Below, one piece after another: positions 54,803 through 64,000 of a stretch of 64,000 bases of DNA. This stretch comes from Streptomyces fildesensis (GTDB lineage: Bacteria; Actinomycetota; Actinomycetes; Streptomycetales; Streptomycetaceae), in assembly GCF_016107395.1 (NCBI RefSeq), contig NZ_JAAIKO010000002.1, positions 248,001 to 312,000 on the forward strand, in the 5' to 3' direction. The position numbers and the translations under genes were made by a program. The stretch's first letter is position 1; each line of letters begins with the position of its first letter. The notes under the pieces were generated by a model. The model saw only the letters and a program-made list of their open reading frames with translations. It did not search any database and had not been told where the DNA came from.

Positions 54803-54902
54803 GTGAACGTTCACCCACGTGGTGGCCGGTACGTCTCGCGGCACGCTGCTGACCTGCTGATCCGATCCCTGTGTTCACACCCGTACCGCGGGCGTTCACA
54901 CC
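54803..54902. promoter_or_regulatory. GTTCAC boxes between the HTH regulator and the protease gene
   Basis: A perfect palindrome GTGAACGTTCAC lies at 54803-54814, just upstream of the regulator start. Two direct copies of GTTCACACC follow at 54873-54881 and 54894-54902, with their starts exactly 21 bp apart, two turns of the helix. The arrangement suggests cooperative binding by one regulator that controls both divergent genes. Confidence 0.55.
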
Positions 54903-55014
54903 TGGCTCGCCCCCACATTGAAGCCCGTTGACCGGTCCCCGACAACACCCGATGCTCTGATCCAGCGTCCGGACGCGCTCCTCCACCCCCCACTTCCCGA
55001 CAGGGAGGAACGCC

Positions 55015-55662
55015 ATGCTCCATCCCCTCCGCATGCGGTTGCGCGGCCGCGGGCGCCTCGCGGCGGTCGTGCTCGCACTCGCCGCGACACTCGGCCTCGG
55101 CATCACCGGCACCCCCACAGCCGGCGCCGCACCTGCCGCCGCATCCCTCGCCGCACCCGCCGCCGCGACCAGCACCCTGGCCGGCGCGAAGCAGCTGAAC
55201 ATCACCATGCAGGCGCAGCAGAACACCAACTGGTGCTGGGCCGCGAGCGGCAACACCATCGCCACCTGGTTCGGCCGCTCCTACTCGCAGAACCAGTTCT
55301 GCAACGCGGCCTTCAACCGGGCCCAGGGCTCGACCTGCGGCAACTGGCAGGCGTCGCTGGACAACGTGCAGAACGCGCTGGACTGGGCCGGCATCAACCC
55401 CGGCAGCTACGTCACCGGCTATCTGCGCTACACCACCGTGCAGAGCGAGATCAGCGCCAACCGGCCGGTGGAGACCCGTATCGCGTGGAGCTCCGGCGGC
55501 GGGCACATGCATGTGCTCTACGGCTACGACACCGCCACCAACTTCGTCTACTGGGGAGACCCGTGGCCGTCCAACTACCGCTACAACTGGGCGGACTACT
55601 CGTACTACGTCAACAACAGCTCGTTCTCCTGGACCCATTCGCTCTACCGGATCGGAGCGTGA
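55015..55662 (+). CDS. Secreted papain-like cysteine protease (C39/C70-like)
   Basis: A 215-residue exported protein. The signal peptide covers about residues 1-38 and an Ala-rich propeptide-like stretch extends to about 55. The mature domain has the papain-like opening QQNTNWCWAASGNTIATWFG with the probable nucleophile Cys74, the histidine in SGGGHMHVLYGYD (164 or 166) and the acidic partner in WGDPWP (Asp182). Two further cysteines (96, 108) may form a disulfide. The ATG at 55015 is preceded by AGGGAGG. The partner gene begins 7 bp after the stop. It could be a bacteriocin-type or surface protease. Confidence 0.8.
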   Translation: MLHPLRMRLRGRGRLAAVVLALAATLGLGITGTPTAGAAPAAASLAAPAAATSTLAGAKQLNITMQAQQNTNWCWAASGNTIATWFGRSYSQNQFCNAAFNRAQGSTCGNWQASLDNVQNALDWAGINPGSYVTGYLRYTTVQSEISANRPVETRIAWSSGGGHMHVLYGYDTATNFVYWGDPWPSNYRYNWADYSYYVNNSSFSWTHSLYRIGA

Positions 55663-55669
55663 GGCGCCG

Positions 55670-56542
55670 ATGAAGACGAGCACGACACACAAGATCGCGG
55701 CAGTCGCGGTTGCCGCCCTGGCGTCCGGCGGACTCACCCTGGCCGCCGTCCCCGTGGCGCACGCCGACGACACACCCGCCGCCTCCGCCGCCGCCCGCGA
55801 AGCCGCCGCGGCGCCGGCCACCCTCGACACGCTCTCCCGCTTCTTCGCCCGTGACGGCGTCACCGCACTGAAGGCCGCGGCGCCGCACCTCGAAGGCGCG
55901 ACCGTCACTGTCAACACCCTCAACCCCGGCTTCGTCGCGGGCGACCGGGGCGCGGCCGTCGCGCTGCCGGAGTTCGCCGCCACCAAGGCGGTCTCCGCCG
56001 ACGGGCACACCGCCTCCGTGTGGACGGTGCGCAGCGGGACCGGCTGGAAGGTGGTGAACATCGCCACCGGCAGCGACGAGACCGACTACGTCGCCAAGGG
56101 CGGTGCTCAGCCCGGTTCCACGGTCTTCCGGGAACCGCAGATCGACGCCTGGTACGTGGTGCGCGCGGGCAGGGTCCTGCCGCTCGATCCGGACGCGGTC
56201 AAGGCCGTCGGCGCCGCCGGCACCACGCTGGCCGGCTACCAGCAGCTCGTCCACCGAAGGTACGGGGACAAGCTGCCCGGCTCGGCGTACGACCGGGCGG
56301 GCCTGGGCGGCGGCTACGACACGGGGGCCGCTCCCGGAGCCGCTCCCGGGGCCATCGGTCCCGCCGCAGCTCCGGCCGTCGCTCCGGCTGTCGCAGCGGC
56401 CCCCGAGGCGCAGGCCGCCCGGGCCGGCGCGGCGGACGGGCACCTCGGGAAGGGCGCCCCGCTCGGCGCGGTCGGCGCCGGTCTGGCGCTGATCACCGCC
56501 TTCGCCTTCGGCGTACGCCGCCGCACCACGCGGCGTAGCTGA
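55670..56542 (+). CDS. Exported protein with C-terminal membrane anchor, partner of the protease
   Basis: A 290-residue protein with a signal peptide (about 1-32, ending VAHADD), an outer domain of about 170 residues (TLDTLSRFFARDGVTALKAAAPHL; DGHTASVWTVRSGTGWKVVNIATGSDETDYVAKGG; FREPQIDAWYVVRAGRVLPLDPDAVKAV), a long Ala/Pro/Gly-rich linker (about 215-262) and a final hydrophobic helix followed by RRRTTRRS. That ending anchors it to the membrane like a sortase-type tail, but I see no LPxTG motif. The ATG at 55670, only 7 bp behind the protease stop, implies coupling. Function unknown. Confidence 0.75.
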   Translation: MKTSTTHKIAAVAVAALASGGLTLAAVPVAHADDTPAASAAAREAAAAPATLDTLSRFFARDGVTALKAAAPHLEGATVTVNTLNPGFVAGDRGAAVALPEFAATKAVSADGHTASVWTVRSGTGWKVVNIATGSDETDYVAKGGAQPGSTVFREPQIDAWYVVRAGRVLPLDPDAVKAVGAAGTTLAGYQQLVHRRYGDKLPGSAYDRAGLGGGYDTGAAPGAAPGAIGPAAAPAVAPAVAAAPEAQAARAGAADGHLGKGAPLGAVGAGLALITAFAFGVRRRTTRRS

Positions 56543-56547
56543 ACCGT

Positions 56548-56590
56548 CATTCCCGGTCCCCGCGCGTGACCCGTGCCGGGACCGGGAATG
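56548..56590 (+). terminator. Terminator after the protease/partner operon
   Basis: A perfect 13-bp stem (56548-56560 with 56578-56590) with a 17-nt loop begins 5 bp after the stop codon and ends 26 bp before uvrC. Confidence 0.7.
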
Positions 56591-56616
56591 TCACCGCCCG
56601 CCAGTAGGGTGGTGGC

Positions 56617-58626
56617 ATGGCAGACCCCTCCAGTTACAGACCGAAGCCGGGTCAGATCCCCGACTCGCCGGGGGTCTACAAGTTCCGGGACGAGCACGGC
56701 CGGGTGATCTACGTCGGCAAGGCGAAGAGCCTGCGCCAGCGGCTCTCCTCGTACTTCCAGGACATCGCCAACCTGCACCAGCGCACCGCCACCATGGTGA
56801 CGACCGCCGCGTCCGTCGAGTGGACCGTGGTCGGCACCGAGGTCGAGGCGCTGCAGCTGGAGTACTCCTGGATCAAGGAGTTCGACCCCCGGTTCAACGT
56901 CAAGTACCGGGACGACAAGAGCTATCCCTCGCTGGCCGTCACCATGGGTGAGGAGTTCCCCCGGGTGCAGGTGATGCGCGGGCCCAAGAAGAAGGGCGTG
57001 CGGTACTTCGGGCCGTACGCCCACGCCTGGGCGATCCGCGAGACCGTGGACCTGATGCTGCGGGTCTTCCCCGTGCGGACCTGCTCCGCAGGGGTGTTCA
57101 AGCGGTCCGCGCAGATCGGCCGGCCCTGCCTGCTCGGCTACATCGGCAAGTGCGCCGCGCCCTGCGTCGGCCGCGTCACTCCGGACGAGCACCGCGAACT
57201 CGCCGAGGAGTTCTGCGACTTCATGGCCGGCCGCACCGGCACGTATCTGCGCCGCCTGGAGCAGCAGATGCGGGAGGCGGCCGGCGAGATGGAGTACGAG
57301 AGGGCCGCCAGGCTGCGTGACGACATAGAAGCGCTCAAGCGGGCCCTGGAGAAGAACGCGGTGGTGTTCAACGACGCCACCGACGCCGACCTGATCGCGG
57401 TCGCCGAGGACGAGCTGGAGGCGGCCGTCCAGATCTTCCACGTCCGCGCCGGCCGGGTACGGGGCCAGCGCGGCTGGGTCACCGACAAGGTCGAGGCGGT
57501 CGACACCGCCGGCCTCGTCGAGCACGCCCTGCAGCAGCTCTACGGTGACGAGAAGGGCGAGGGCGTCCCCAAGGAGGTGCTGGTCCCGGCCATGCCGCAG
57601 ACCGCCGAGGCGCTCACCCAGTGGCTCGGCGAGCGGCGCGGTTCGCAGGTCAGCCTGCGGGTCCCGCAGCGCGGCGACAAGAAGGACCTGATGGTCACCG
57701 TGCAGCGCAACGCGCAGCAGGCGCTGGCGCTGCACAAGACCAAGCGCGCCTCGGACCTGACCACCCGCTCCCGGGCCCTGGAGGAGATCTCCGTGGCGCT
57801 GGAGCTGGAGACGGCCCCGCTGCGGATCGAGTGCTTCGACATCTCGCACCTCCAGGGTGACGACGTGGTCGCCTCGATGGTGGTCTTCGAGGACGGCCTG
57901 GCCCGCAAGAGCGAGTACCGCCGTTTCCAGATCAAGTCCTTCGAGGGCCAGGACGACGTCCGGTCGATGCACGAGGTGATCTCCCGGCGCTTCCGACGCT
58001 ATCTGCAGGAGAAGCAGAAGACGGGCGAGTGGGACGTCGGCGCGGCCGGCGGCGAGGTCGGCGCCGAGGGTGGCGAGGCCGGCGAGGCGGTGGGCGGGCC
58101 CATCGACCCCGAGACCGGCCGGCCGCGCAAGTTCGCGTACCCGCCGCAGCTCGTCGTCGTCGACGGCGGGCAGCCGCAGGTCGCGGCCGCCCAGCGGGCG
58201 CTCGCGGAGCTGGGCATCGAGGACGTGGCCGTCTGCGGCCTCGCCAAGCGCCTGGAAGAGGTCTGGCTGCCGGACGACGACGACCCGGTGATCCTGCCCC
58301 GCACGAGCGAGGGCCTGTACCTGTTGCAGCGGATCCGGGACGAGGCACACCGCTTCGCGATCTCGTACCAGCGCACCAAACGATCGAAATCGATGAAGGC
58401 GGGCGCCCTGGACGCGGTGCCGGGCCTCGGCGAGACGCGCCGCCAGGCGCTGCTCAAGCATTTCGGCTCCCTCAAGCGGCTGCGGGCCGCCACGGTGGAG
58501 CAGATCTGCGAGGTGCCCGGCATCGGCCGCCGCACGGCCGAGACGGTCGCCGCGGCCCTGGCCGCAGCCGCGCCCGCCGTTCCCGCGGTGAACACCGCCA
58601 CGGGAGAGATCATTGAGGATGAGTAG
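56617..58626 (+). CDS. uvrC: Excinuclease ABC subunit C
   Basis: A 669-residue endonuclease that makes both incisions in nucleotide excision repair. The N-terminal GIY-YIG nuclease ([31 protein letters not shown]) makes the 3' cut; the UVR motif ([21 protein letters not shown]) contacts UvrB; the RNase H-like domain ([35 protein letters not shown]) makes the 5' cut; and tandem helix-hairpin-helix motifs end the protein ([29 protein letters not shown]). Between residues about 470 and 500 there is an extra Gly/Glu-rich insertion. uvrC lies 45 bp upstream of rapZ. Confidence 0.97.
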   Translation: MADPSSYRPKPGQIPDSPGVYKFRDEHGRVIYVGKAKSLRQRLSSYFQDIANLHQRTATMVTTAASVEWTVVGTEVEALQLEYSWIKEFDPRFNVKYRDDKSYPSLAVTMGEEFPRVQVMRGPKKKGVRYFGPYAHAWAIRETVDLMLRVFPVRTCSAGVFKRSAQIGRPCLLGYIGKCAAPCVGRVTPDEHRELAEEFCDFMAGRTGTYLRRLEQQMREAAGEMEYERAARLRDDIEALKRALEKNAVVFNDATDADLIAVAEDELEAAVQIFHVRAGRVRGQRGWVTDKVEAVDTAGLVEHALQQLYGDEKGEGVPKEVLVPAMPQTAEALTQWLGERRGSQVSLRVPQRGDKKDLMVTVQRNAQQALALHKTKRASDLTTRSRALEEISVALELETAPLRIECFDISHLQGDDVVASMVVFEDGLARKSEYRRFQIKSFEGQDDVRSMHEVISRRFRRYLQEKQKTGEWDVGAAGGEVGAEGGEAGEAVGGPIDPETGRPRKFAYPPQLVVVDGGQPQVAAAQRALAELGIEDVAVCGLAKRLEEVWLPDDDDPVILPRTSEGLYLLQRIRDEAHRFAISYQRTKRSKSMKAGALDAVPGLGETRRQALLKHFGSLKRLRAATVEQICEVPGIGRRTAETVAAALAAAAPAVPAVNTATGEIIEDE

Positions 58627-58671
58627 ACGGCCGCACCCGGGGGCCGCCTCAGTGGAACGGGGGAGACAGCG

Positions 58672-59595
58672 ATGACAGAGAACGACGGAGACGGAGCAAC
58701 CGTGACGACCGGTGGAGCGGGTGAGGCCGCCGAGGCCATCCCCGAACTGGTGATCATCTCCGGCATGTCCGGAGCCGGCCGCAGCACCGCGGCCAAGTGC
58801 CTCGAGGACCTCGGCTGGTTCGTCGTGGACAACCTGCCGCCCGCCCTGATCCCCACCATGGTGGACCTCGGCGCGCGCTCGCAGGGCAATGTGGCGCGGA
58901 TCGCGGTCGTCGTGGACGTCCGCGGCCGCCGCTTCTTCGACAATCTGCGGGAGTCGCTGGCCGACCTCGACACCAAGGGCGTCAAGCGCCGCGTGGTGTT
59001 CCTGGAGGCCTCAGACGACCTTCTGGTGCGCCGCTTCGAGTCCGTCCGCCGCCCGCACCCGCTGCAGGGCGACGGCCGGATCGTGGACGGCATCGCCAAG
59101 GAGCGCGATCTGCTGCGCGAGCTGCGCGGCGAGGCCGACCTGGTGATCGACACCTCCAGCCTGAACGTGCACGAGCTGCGATCGAAGATGGACGCCCAGT
59201 TCGCGGGCGACGGGGAGCCCGAGCTGCGGGCGACCGTCATGTCCTTCGGCTTCAAGTACGGGCTCCCGGTCGACGCGGACCTGGTGGTCGACTGCCGCTT
59301 CATCCCGAACCCGCACTGGGTCCCGGAGCTGCGCCCGTACACCGGGCTGAACGACGAGGTCGCCCAGTACGTCTTCAACCAGCCCGGCGCCAAGGAGTTC
59401 CTGGACCGGTACGCCGAGCTGCTGCACATCATCGCCGCCGGCTACCGCCGGGAGGGCAAGCGGTACGTGACGATCGCCGTCGGCTGCACCGGCGGCAAGC
59501 ACCGCAGCGTCGCGATGTCCGAGCGGCTCGCCGCGCGGCTCTCCTCGGACGGGGTGGAGACCGTCATCGTCCACCGGGACATGGGGCGCGAGTGA
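58672..59595 (+). CDS. rapZ: RNase adapter protein RapZ
   Basis: A 307-residue nucleotide-binding protein. The P-loop [18 protein letters not shown] is near the N-terminus; other blocks are [81 protein letters not shown] and the C-terminal [21 protein letters not shown], all typical of RapZ/YvcJ. In E. coli it governs GlcN6P synthesis through small RNAs; in Gram-positives the role is less clear. The ATG at 58672 follows GGGGGAGA. Its stop overlaps yvcK by 4 bp (GTGA). Confidence 0.96.
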   Translation: MTENDGDGATVTTGGAGEAAEAIPELVIISGMSGAGRSTAAKCLEDLGWFVVDNLPPALIPTMVDLGARSQGNVARIAVVVDVRGRRFFDNLRESLADLDTKGVKRRVVFLEASDDLLVRRFESVRRPHPLQGDGRIVDGIAKERDLLRELRGEADLVIDTSSLNVHELRSKMDAQFAGDGEPELRATVMSFGFKYGLPVDADLVVDCRFIPNPHWVPELRPYTGLNDEVAQYVFNQPGAKEFLDRYAELLHIIAAGYRREGKRYVTIAVGCTGGKHRSVAMSERLAARLSSDGVETVIVHRDMGRE

Positions 59596-60599
59596 TCCGG
59601 ACGGCACGGCGCCTGCGTCGCACGAGCCGTCGCTCCGGAGTACCGCCGAAAGTGGTCGCCCTGGGCGGCGGCCACGGCCTGTCCGCGTCGCTGAGCGCCC
59701 TGCGCCGGATCACCGGCGACCTGACCGCCGTCGTCACCGTCGCCGACGACGGCGGTTCCAGCGGCCGGCTGCGCGAGGAGATGGGCGTCCTGCCCCCCGG
59801 TGACCTGCGCAAGGCGCTGGCCGCGCTGTGCGGGGACGACGAGTGGGGGCGGACCTGGGCGCAGGTGATCCAGCACCGCTTCGTCAGCAAGGGCGATCTG
59901 CACGGACACGCCGTAGGCAATCTGCTGATTGTCGCCCTCTGGGAGCAGCTCAACGACGAGGTCGCGGCACTCGAATGGGTCGGCCGGCTGCTGGGTGCGC
60001 ACGGCCGGGTGCTGCCCATGTCCGCGGTGCCGCTGGACCTCCATGCGAGCGTCCGCGGGCACGACCCCGCGGCGCCCGACGAGACCACCACGGTGCGGGG
60101 CCAGGCAACGGTCGCCCTCACCCCCGGTGACGTGCAGGAAGTGTGGCTGCAGCCGGCCGATCCGCCGGCCGTTCCGGAGGCCGTCCAGGCGGTCCTGGAC
60201 GCCGACTGGGTGGTCCTCGGACCGGGGTCCTGGTTCTCCTCGGTGATCCCGCATCTGCTGGTCCCGGAGCTGGCCGACGCACTGGTGAACACCCGGGCCC
60301 GCAAGGTCCTCACACTGAACCTCGCACCCCAGCCGGGGGAAACCGACGGCTTTTCTCCGCAGCGTCACTTGGAGGTTTTGGCCCGACACGCCCCTAAACT
60401 CACCATCGACGTGGTGTTGGCCGACGAGGCCGCCGTGCCCGACCGCGACAGCCTGGTCAAGGCTGCCGAAGGGTTGGGCGGCACGGTCGAGCTGGCGCGG
60501 ATAGCGGCCCCCGACGGGCCGCGGCACGATCCGGAGCTGCTGGCCACCGCGTATGACCGGATTTTTCGTATGCGTGGAAGGATCGGCCCATGGCGATGA
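59592..60599 (+). CDS. yvcK: YvcK family UDP-sugar-binding protein
   Basis: A 335-residue protein of the GluN/YvcK (CofD-like) family. Identifying blocks are [59 protein letters not shown] and [24 protein letters not shown]. Relatives bind UDP-GlcNAc and affect cell shape and gluconeogenic growth. It starts with a GTG at 59592 that overlaps the rapZ stop, and its end overlaps whiA by 10 bp, so the three genes are one coupled operon. Confidence 0.95.
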   Translation: MIRTARRLRRTSRRSGVPPKVVALGGGHGLSASLSALRRITGDLTAVVTVADDGGSSGRLREEMGVLPPGDLRKALAALCGDDEWGRTWAQVIQHRFVSKGDLHGHAVGNLLIVALWEQLNDEVAALEWVGRLLGAHGRVLPMSAVPLDLHASVRGHDPAAPDETTTVRGQATVALTPGDVQEVWLQPADPPAVPEAVQAVLDADWVVLGPGSWFSSVIPHLLVPELADALVNTRARKVLTLNLAPQPGETDGFSPQRHLEVLARHAPKLTIDVVLADEAAVPDRDSLVKAAEGLGGTVELARIAAPDGPRHDPELLATAYDRIFRMRGRIGPWR

Positions 60600-61567
60600 C
60601 GCCAGCGGTGAAGGATGAGATCTCCCGGCTCCCCGTCACCCGGACCTGCTGCCGGAAGGCGGAGGTCTCGTCGATCCTGCGGTTCGCGGGCGGTCTGCAC
60701 CTGGTGAGCGGCCGCATCGTGATCGAGGCGGAGCTGGACACCGGGATCGCGGCCCGGCGGCTGCGGAAGGACATCCTGGAGATCTTCGGCCACTCCTCCG
60801 ACCTGGTGGTGATGGCCCCCGGCGGGCTGCGCCGCGGCAGCCGGTACGTGGTCAGGGTGGTCGCCGGCGGTGACCAGCTGGCACGGCAGACCGGTCTGGT
60901 GGACGGCCGCGGCCGTCCCATCCGGGGCCTGCCCCCGCAGGTCGTCTCCGGTGCCACCTGCGACGCCGAGGCGGCCTGGCGCGGCGCCTTCCTGGCCCAC
61001 GGCTCGCTCACCGAGCCGGGCCGCTCCTCGTCGCTGGAGGTCACCTGCCCCGGCCCCGAGGCGGCGCTGGCCCTGGTCGGCGCGGCCCGCAGGCTGCAGA
61101 TCCCGGCCAAGGCCCGCGAGGTGCGCAACGTCGACCGGGTCGTCGTACGGGACGGCGACGCGATCGGCGCGCTGCTGACCCGGCTCGGCGCCCATGACTC
61201 CGTCCTGGCCTGGGAGGAGCGCCGGATGCGCCGCGAGGTCCGGGCCACCGCGAACCGGCTGGCGAACTTCGACGACGCGAACCTGCGCCGTTCCGCGCGG
61301 GCCGCGGTCGCGGCCGGCGCCCGGGTGCAGCGCGCCCTGGAGATCCTCGGCGAGGAGGTCCCCGAGCACCTCGCGGCGGCCGGCCGGCTGCGGATCGAGC
61401 ACAAGCAGGCGTCGCTGGAGGAGCTGGGCTCGCTCGCCGAGCCGCCGCTGACCAAGGACGCGGTCGCCGGCCGTATCCGCCGGCTGCTGGCCATGGCCGA
61501 CAAGCGCGCCTCCGACATGGGGATGCCCGGCACCGAGGCGAACCTCACCGAGGAAATGGTCGGCTGA
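60590..61567 (+). CDS. whiA: Sporulation transcription regulator WhiA
   Basis: A 325-residue regulator needed, in Streptomyces, for aerial hyphae to stop growing and septate, acting with WhiB. The N-terminal domain is derived from LAGLIDADG endonucleases ([51 protein letters not shown]) and the C-terminal helix-turn-helix ([34 protein letters not shown]) binds DNA. The protein [11 protein letters not shown] from the ATG at 60590 matches the usual Streptomyces start; an ATG two codons later is possible. It overlaps yvcK by 10 bp. Confidence 0.97.
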   Translation: MAMTPAVKDEISRLPVTRTCCRKAEVSSILRFAGGLHLVSGRIVIEAELDTGIAARRLRKDILEIFGHSSDLVVMAPGGLRRGSRYVVRVVAGGDQLARQTGLVDGRGRPIRGLPPQVVSGATCDAEAAWRGAFLAHGSLTEPGRSSSLEVTCPGPEAALALVGAARRLQIPAKAREVRNVDRVVVRDGDAIGALLTRLGAHDSVLAWEERRMRREVRATANRLANFDDANLRRSARAAVAAGARVQRALEILGEEVPEHLAAAGRLRIEHKQASLEELGSLAEPPLTKDAVAGRIRRLLAMADKRASDMGMPGTEANLTEEMVG

Positions 61568-61592
61568 CTCCGCCGCTGTTCACCCACCGCAC

Positions 61593-61622
61593 GCCCCGGT
61601 GTTCCGCACAGGACACCGGGGC
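61593..61622 (+). terminator. Terminator after whiA
   Basis: A perfect 10-bp stem (61593-61602 with 61613-61622) with a 10-nt loop, 26 bp after the whiA stop. It ends the rapZ-yvcK-whiA unit. Confidence 0.75.
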
Positions 61623-62956
<1,334 letters not shown>

Positions 62957-62984
62957 GTCACGGCCTAGCCACGCAGATGTGAGT

Positions 62985-63028
62985 GACAGGGCTCGGCCGA
63001 CGCGATGACGCGTCGGCCGGGCCCTGTC
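62985..63028 (+). terminator. Long hairpin between gap and pgk
   Basis: A 20-bp stem with one wobble pair (62985-63004 with 63009-63028) capped by an ATGA loop. It lies 28 bp after gap and 29 bp before the pgk start, and may lower read-through or act as an RNA processing/stability element that raises gap over pgk. Confidence 0.75.
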
Positions 63029-63057
63029 CCTTGTCGACCACGAGGAGCCCACCGGAT

Positions 63058-64000
63058 ATGAAGACGATCGACGACCTCCTGAACGAGGGACAGGTCGCGG
63101 GCAAGCGGGTGTTCGTCCGCGCCGACCTGAACGTGCCGCTCTCCGGCGCCACCATCACCGACGACGGCCGGATCCGTGCCGCCGTCCCGACCATCACCAA
63201 GCTCGTCGCCGCGGGCGCGAAGGTGATCGTCGCCTCACACCTGGGCCGCCCCAAGGGCGAGCCCGACCCGCAGTTCTCGCTCGCACCGGTCGCCGTACGC
63301 CTCGGCGAACTGCTCGGCACGGAGGTCGCGTTCGCGGCCGACACCGTCGGGGACAGCGCGCAGGCGGCCGTCGCCGGACTGGCCGACGGCGGCGTGGTGC
63401 TGCTGGAGAACCTGCGGTTCAACGCGGGCGAGACCGCGAAGGACGATGCCGAGCGCGGCGCCTTCGCCGACCGCCTGGCATCGCTCGCGGACGTCTACGT
63501 CGGTGACGGCTTCGGCGCCGTGCACCGCAAGCACGCCTCCGTGTTCGACCTCCCGGCGCGCCTCCCGCACTTCGCGGGCGGCCTGATCGCCACCGAGGTC
63601 GACGTACTGAAGGAGCTCACCTCCGAGGTGAAGCGGCCGTACGCGGTCGTGCTCGGCGGGGCGAAGGTCTCCGACAAGCTCGGTGTCATCGACCACCTGC
63701 TGGAGAAGGCCGACCGGATCCTGATCGGCGGCGGCATGGTCTTCACCTTCCTCAAGGCCCAGGGCCACGAGGTGGGCAGGAGCATGCTCCAGGAGGACCA
63801 GATCCCGGTCGTCCAGGAGTACCTCAAGCGCGCCGAGGCCAAGGGCGTGGAGTTCGTGCTGCCGGTCGACGTCGTCGCCGCGGGCGCCTTCCCCGACCTC
63901 AAGGCGCAGGCGCCGACCAACCCGGTGACCGTCGACGTCGACGCCATCCCGGCCGACGTGATGGGCCTGGACATCGGTCCGAAGTCCGGTGCGCTCTTCG
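63058..64000 (+). CDS. pgk: Phosphoglycerate kinase, 5' part
   Basis: The first 314 codons of pgk; the gene runs out of the window. It starts MKTIDDLLNEGQVAGKRVFVRADLNVPL, and includes the substrate-binding ASHLGRPKG, LLENLRFNAGE, FGAVHRKHAS and AVVLGGAKVSDKLGVIDHLLEKADRILIGGGMVFTFLKA, all standard for the enzyme that forms ATP from 1,3-bisphosphoglycerate. The ATG at 63058 has GAGGAG at 63041-63046. The rest of the nucleotide-binding domain lies beyond 64000. Confidence 0.97.
   Translation, partial: MKTIDDLLNEGQVAGKRVFVRADLNVPLSGATITDDGRIRAAVPTITKLVAAGAKVIVASHLGRPKGEPDPQFSLAPVAVRLGELLGTEVAFAADTVGDSAQAAVAGLADGGVVLLENLRFNAGETAKDDAERGAFADRLASLADVYVGDGFGAVHRKHASVFDLPARLPHFAGGLIATEVDVLKELTSEVKRPYAVVLGGAKVSDKLGVIDHLLEKADRILIGGGMVFTFLKAQGHEVGRSMLQEDQIPVVQEYLKRAEAKGVEFVLPVDVVAAGAFPDLKAQAPTNPVTVDVDAIPADVMGLDIGPKSGALF

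Overview
The window is chromosomal DNA from a high-GC actinobacterium, almost certainly a Streptomyces. The signs are very high G+C with strong third-position bias, frequent GTG starts, twin-arginine and lipobox secretion signals, a mycothiol-dependent-type enzyme, and the sporulation regulator whiA behind rapZ and yvcK. The order pyk, liv transporter, polA, rpsA, coaE, uvrB, terC, uvrA, uvrC, rapZ-yvcK-whiA, gap-pgk is a conserved core order that I recall from Streptomyces chromosomes. I could run no database search, so all names rest on motifs and general family knowledge.

Layout. 1-7.8 kb: the end of an AraC-type regulator, aminopeptidase N, a two-gene decarboxylase/N-hydroxylase cassette resembling the first half of a hydroxamate siderophore pathway, and a convergent Tat-exported 5'-nucleotidase. 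7.8-11.8 kb: a SIMPL protein, pyruvate kinase with a leaderless-looking promoter, an HTH/LAGLIDADG protein, an unusual tRNA with anticodon CAA, and an ANTAR response regulator. 11.8-17.8 kb: a complete branched-chain amino-acid ABC importer (livJ, livH, livM, livG, livF) on the minus strand, with a terminator-like hairpin between livJ and the rest. 17.8-31.4 kb: an anchored unknown protein, a thioesterase, a YdeP-like molybdopterin oxidoreductase, polA, a DUF4184 membrane protein, a secreted lytic transglycosylase, a 44-aa peptide, a DUF3068 protein, HrpB helicase and a methyltransferase.

31.4-45.8 kb: rpsA with a clear promoter and about 190 nt of leader, a PAC2 protein, coaE, a TPR protein, a cupin, Ogt, an AbiEi-like protein, an MHYT membrane protein, and uvrB, whose stop codon lies inside a 186-bp palindromic MITE-like element. 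A tellurium/stress group follows (TerD, a TerD-pseudo-ATPase fusion, TerC), then CtaG. 45.8-48.6 kb looks like an accessory cassette: lipoprotein, small membrane protein, Cys-rich protein and HATPase protein, divergent from a GntR/UTRA regulator across a perfect palindrome. 48.6-56.6 kb: Rieske protein, uvrA, a DinB-like mycothiol-dependent enzyme, an MBL-fold hydrolase, then an HTH regulator divergent from a secreted papain-like protease and its coupled, C-terminally anchored partner. 56.6-64 kb: uvrC, rapZ-yvcK-whiA, gap, and the first two thirds of pgk.

Functional themes are nucleotide excision repair (uvrA, uvrB, uvrC in three places), lower glycolysis (pyk, gap, pgk), branched-chain amino-acid uptake and the developmental whiA operon. 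The less ordinary loci are the truncated siderophore-like cassette, the tRNA/LAGLIDADG pair, the palindromic element at uvrB, the TerD fusion, the GntR cassette, and the regulator/protease/anchored-protein locus with regularly spaced GTTCAC boxes.
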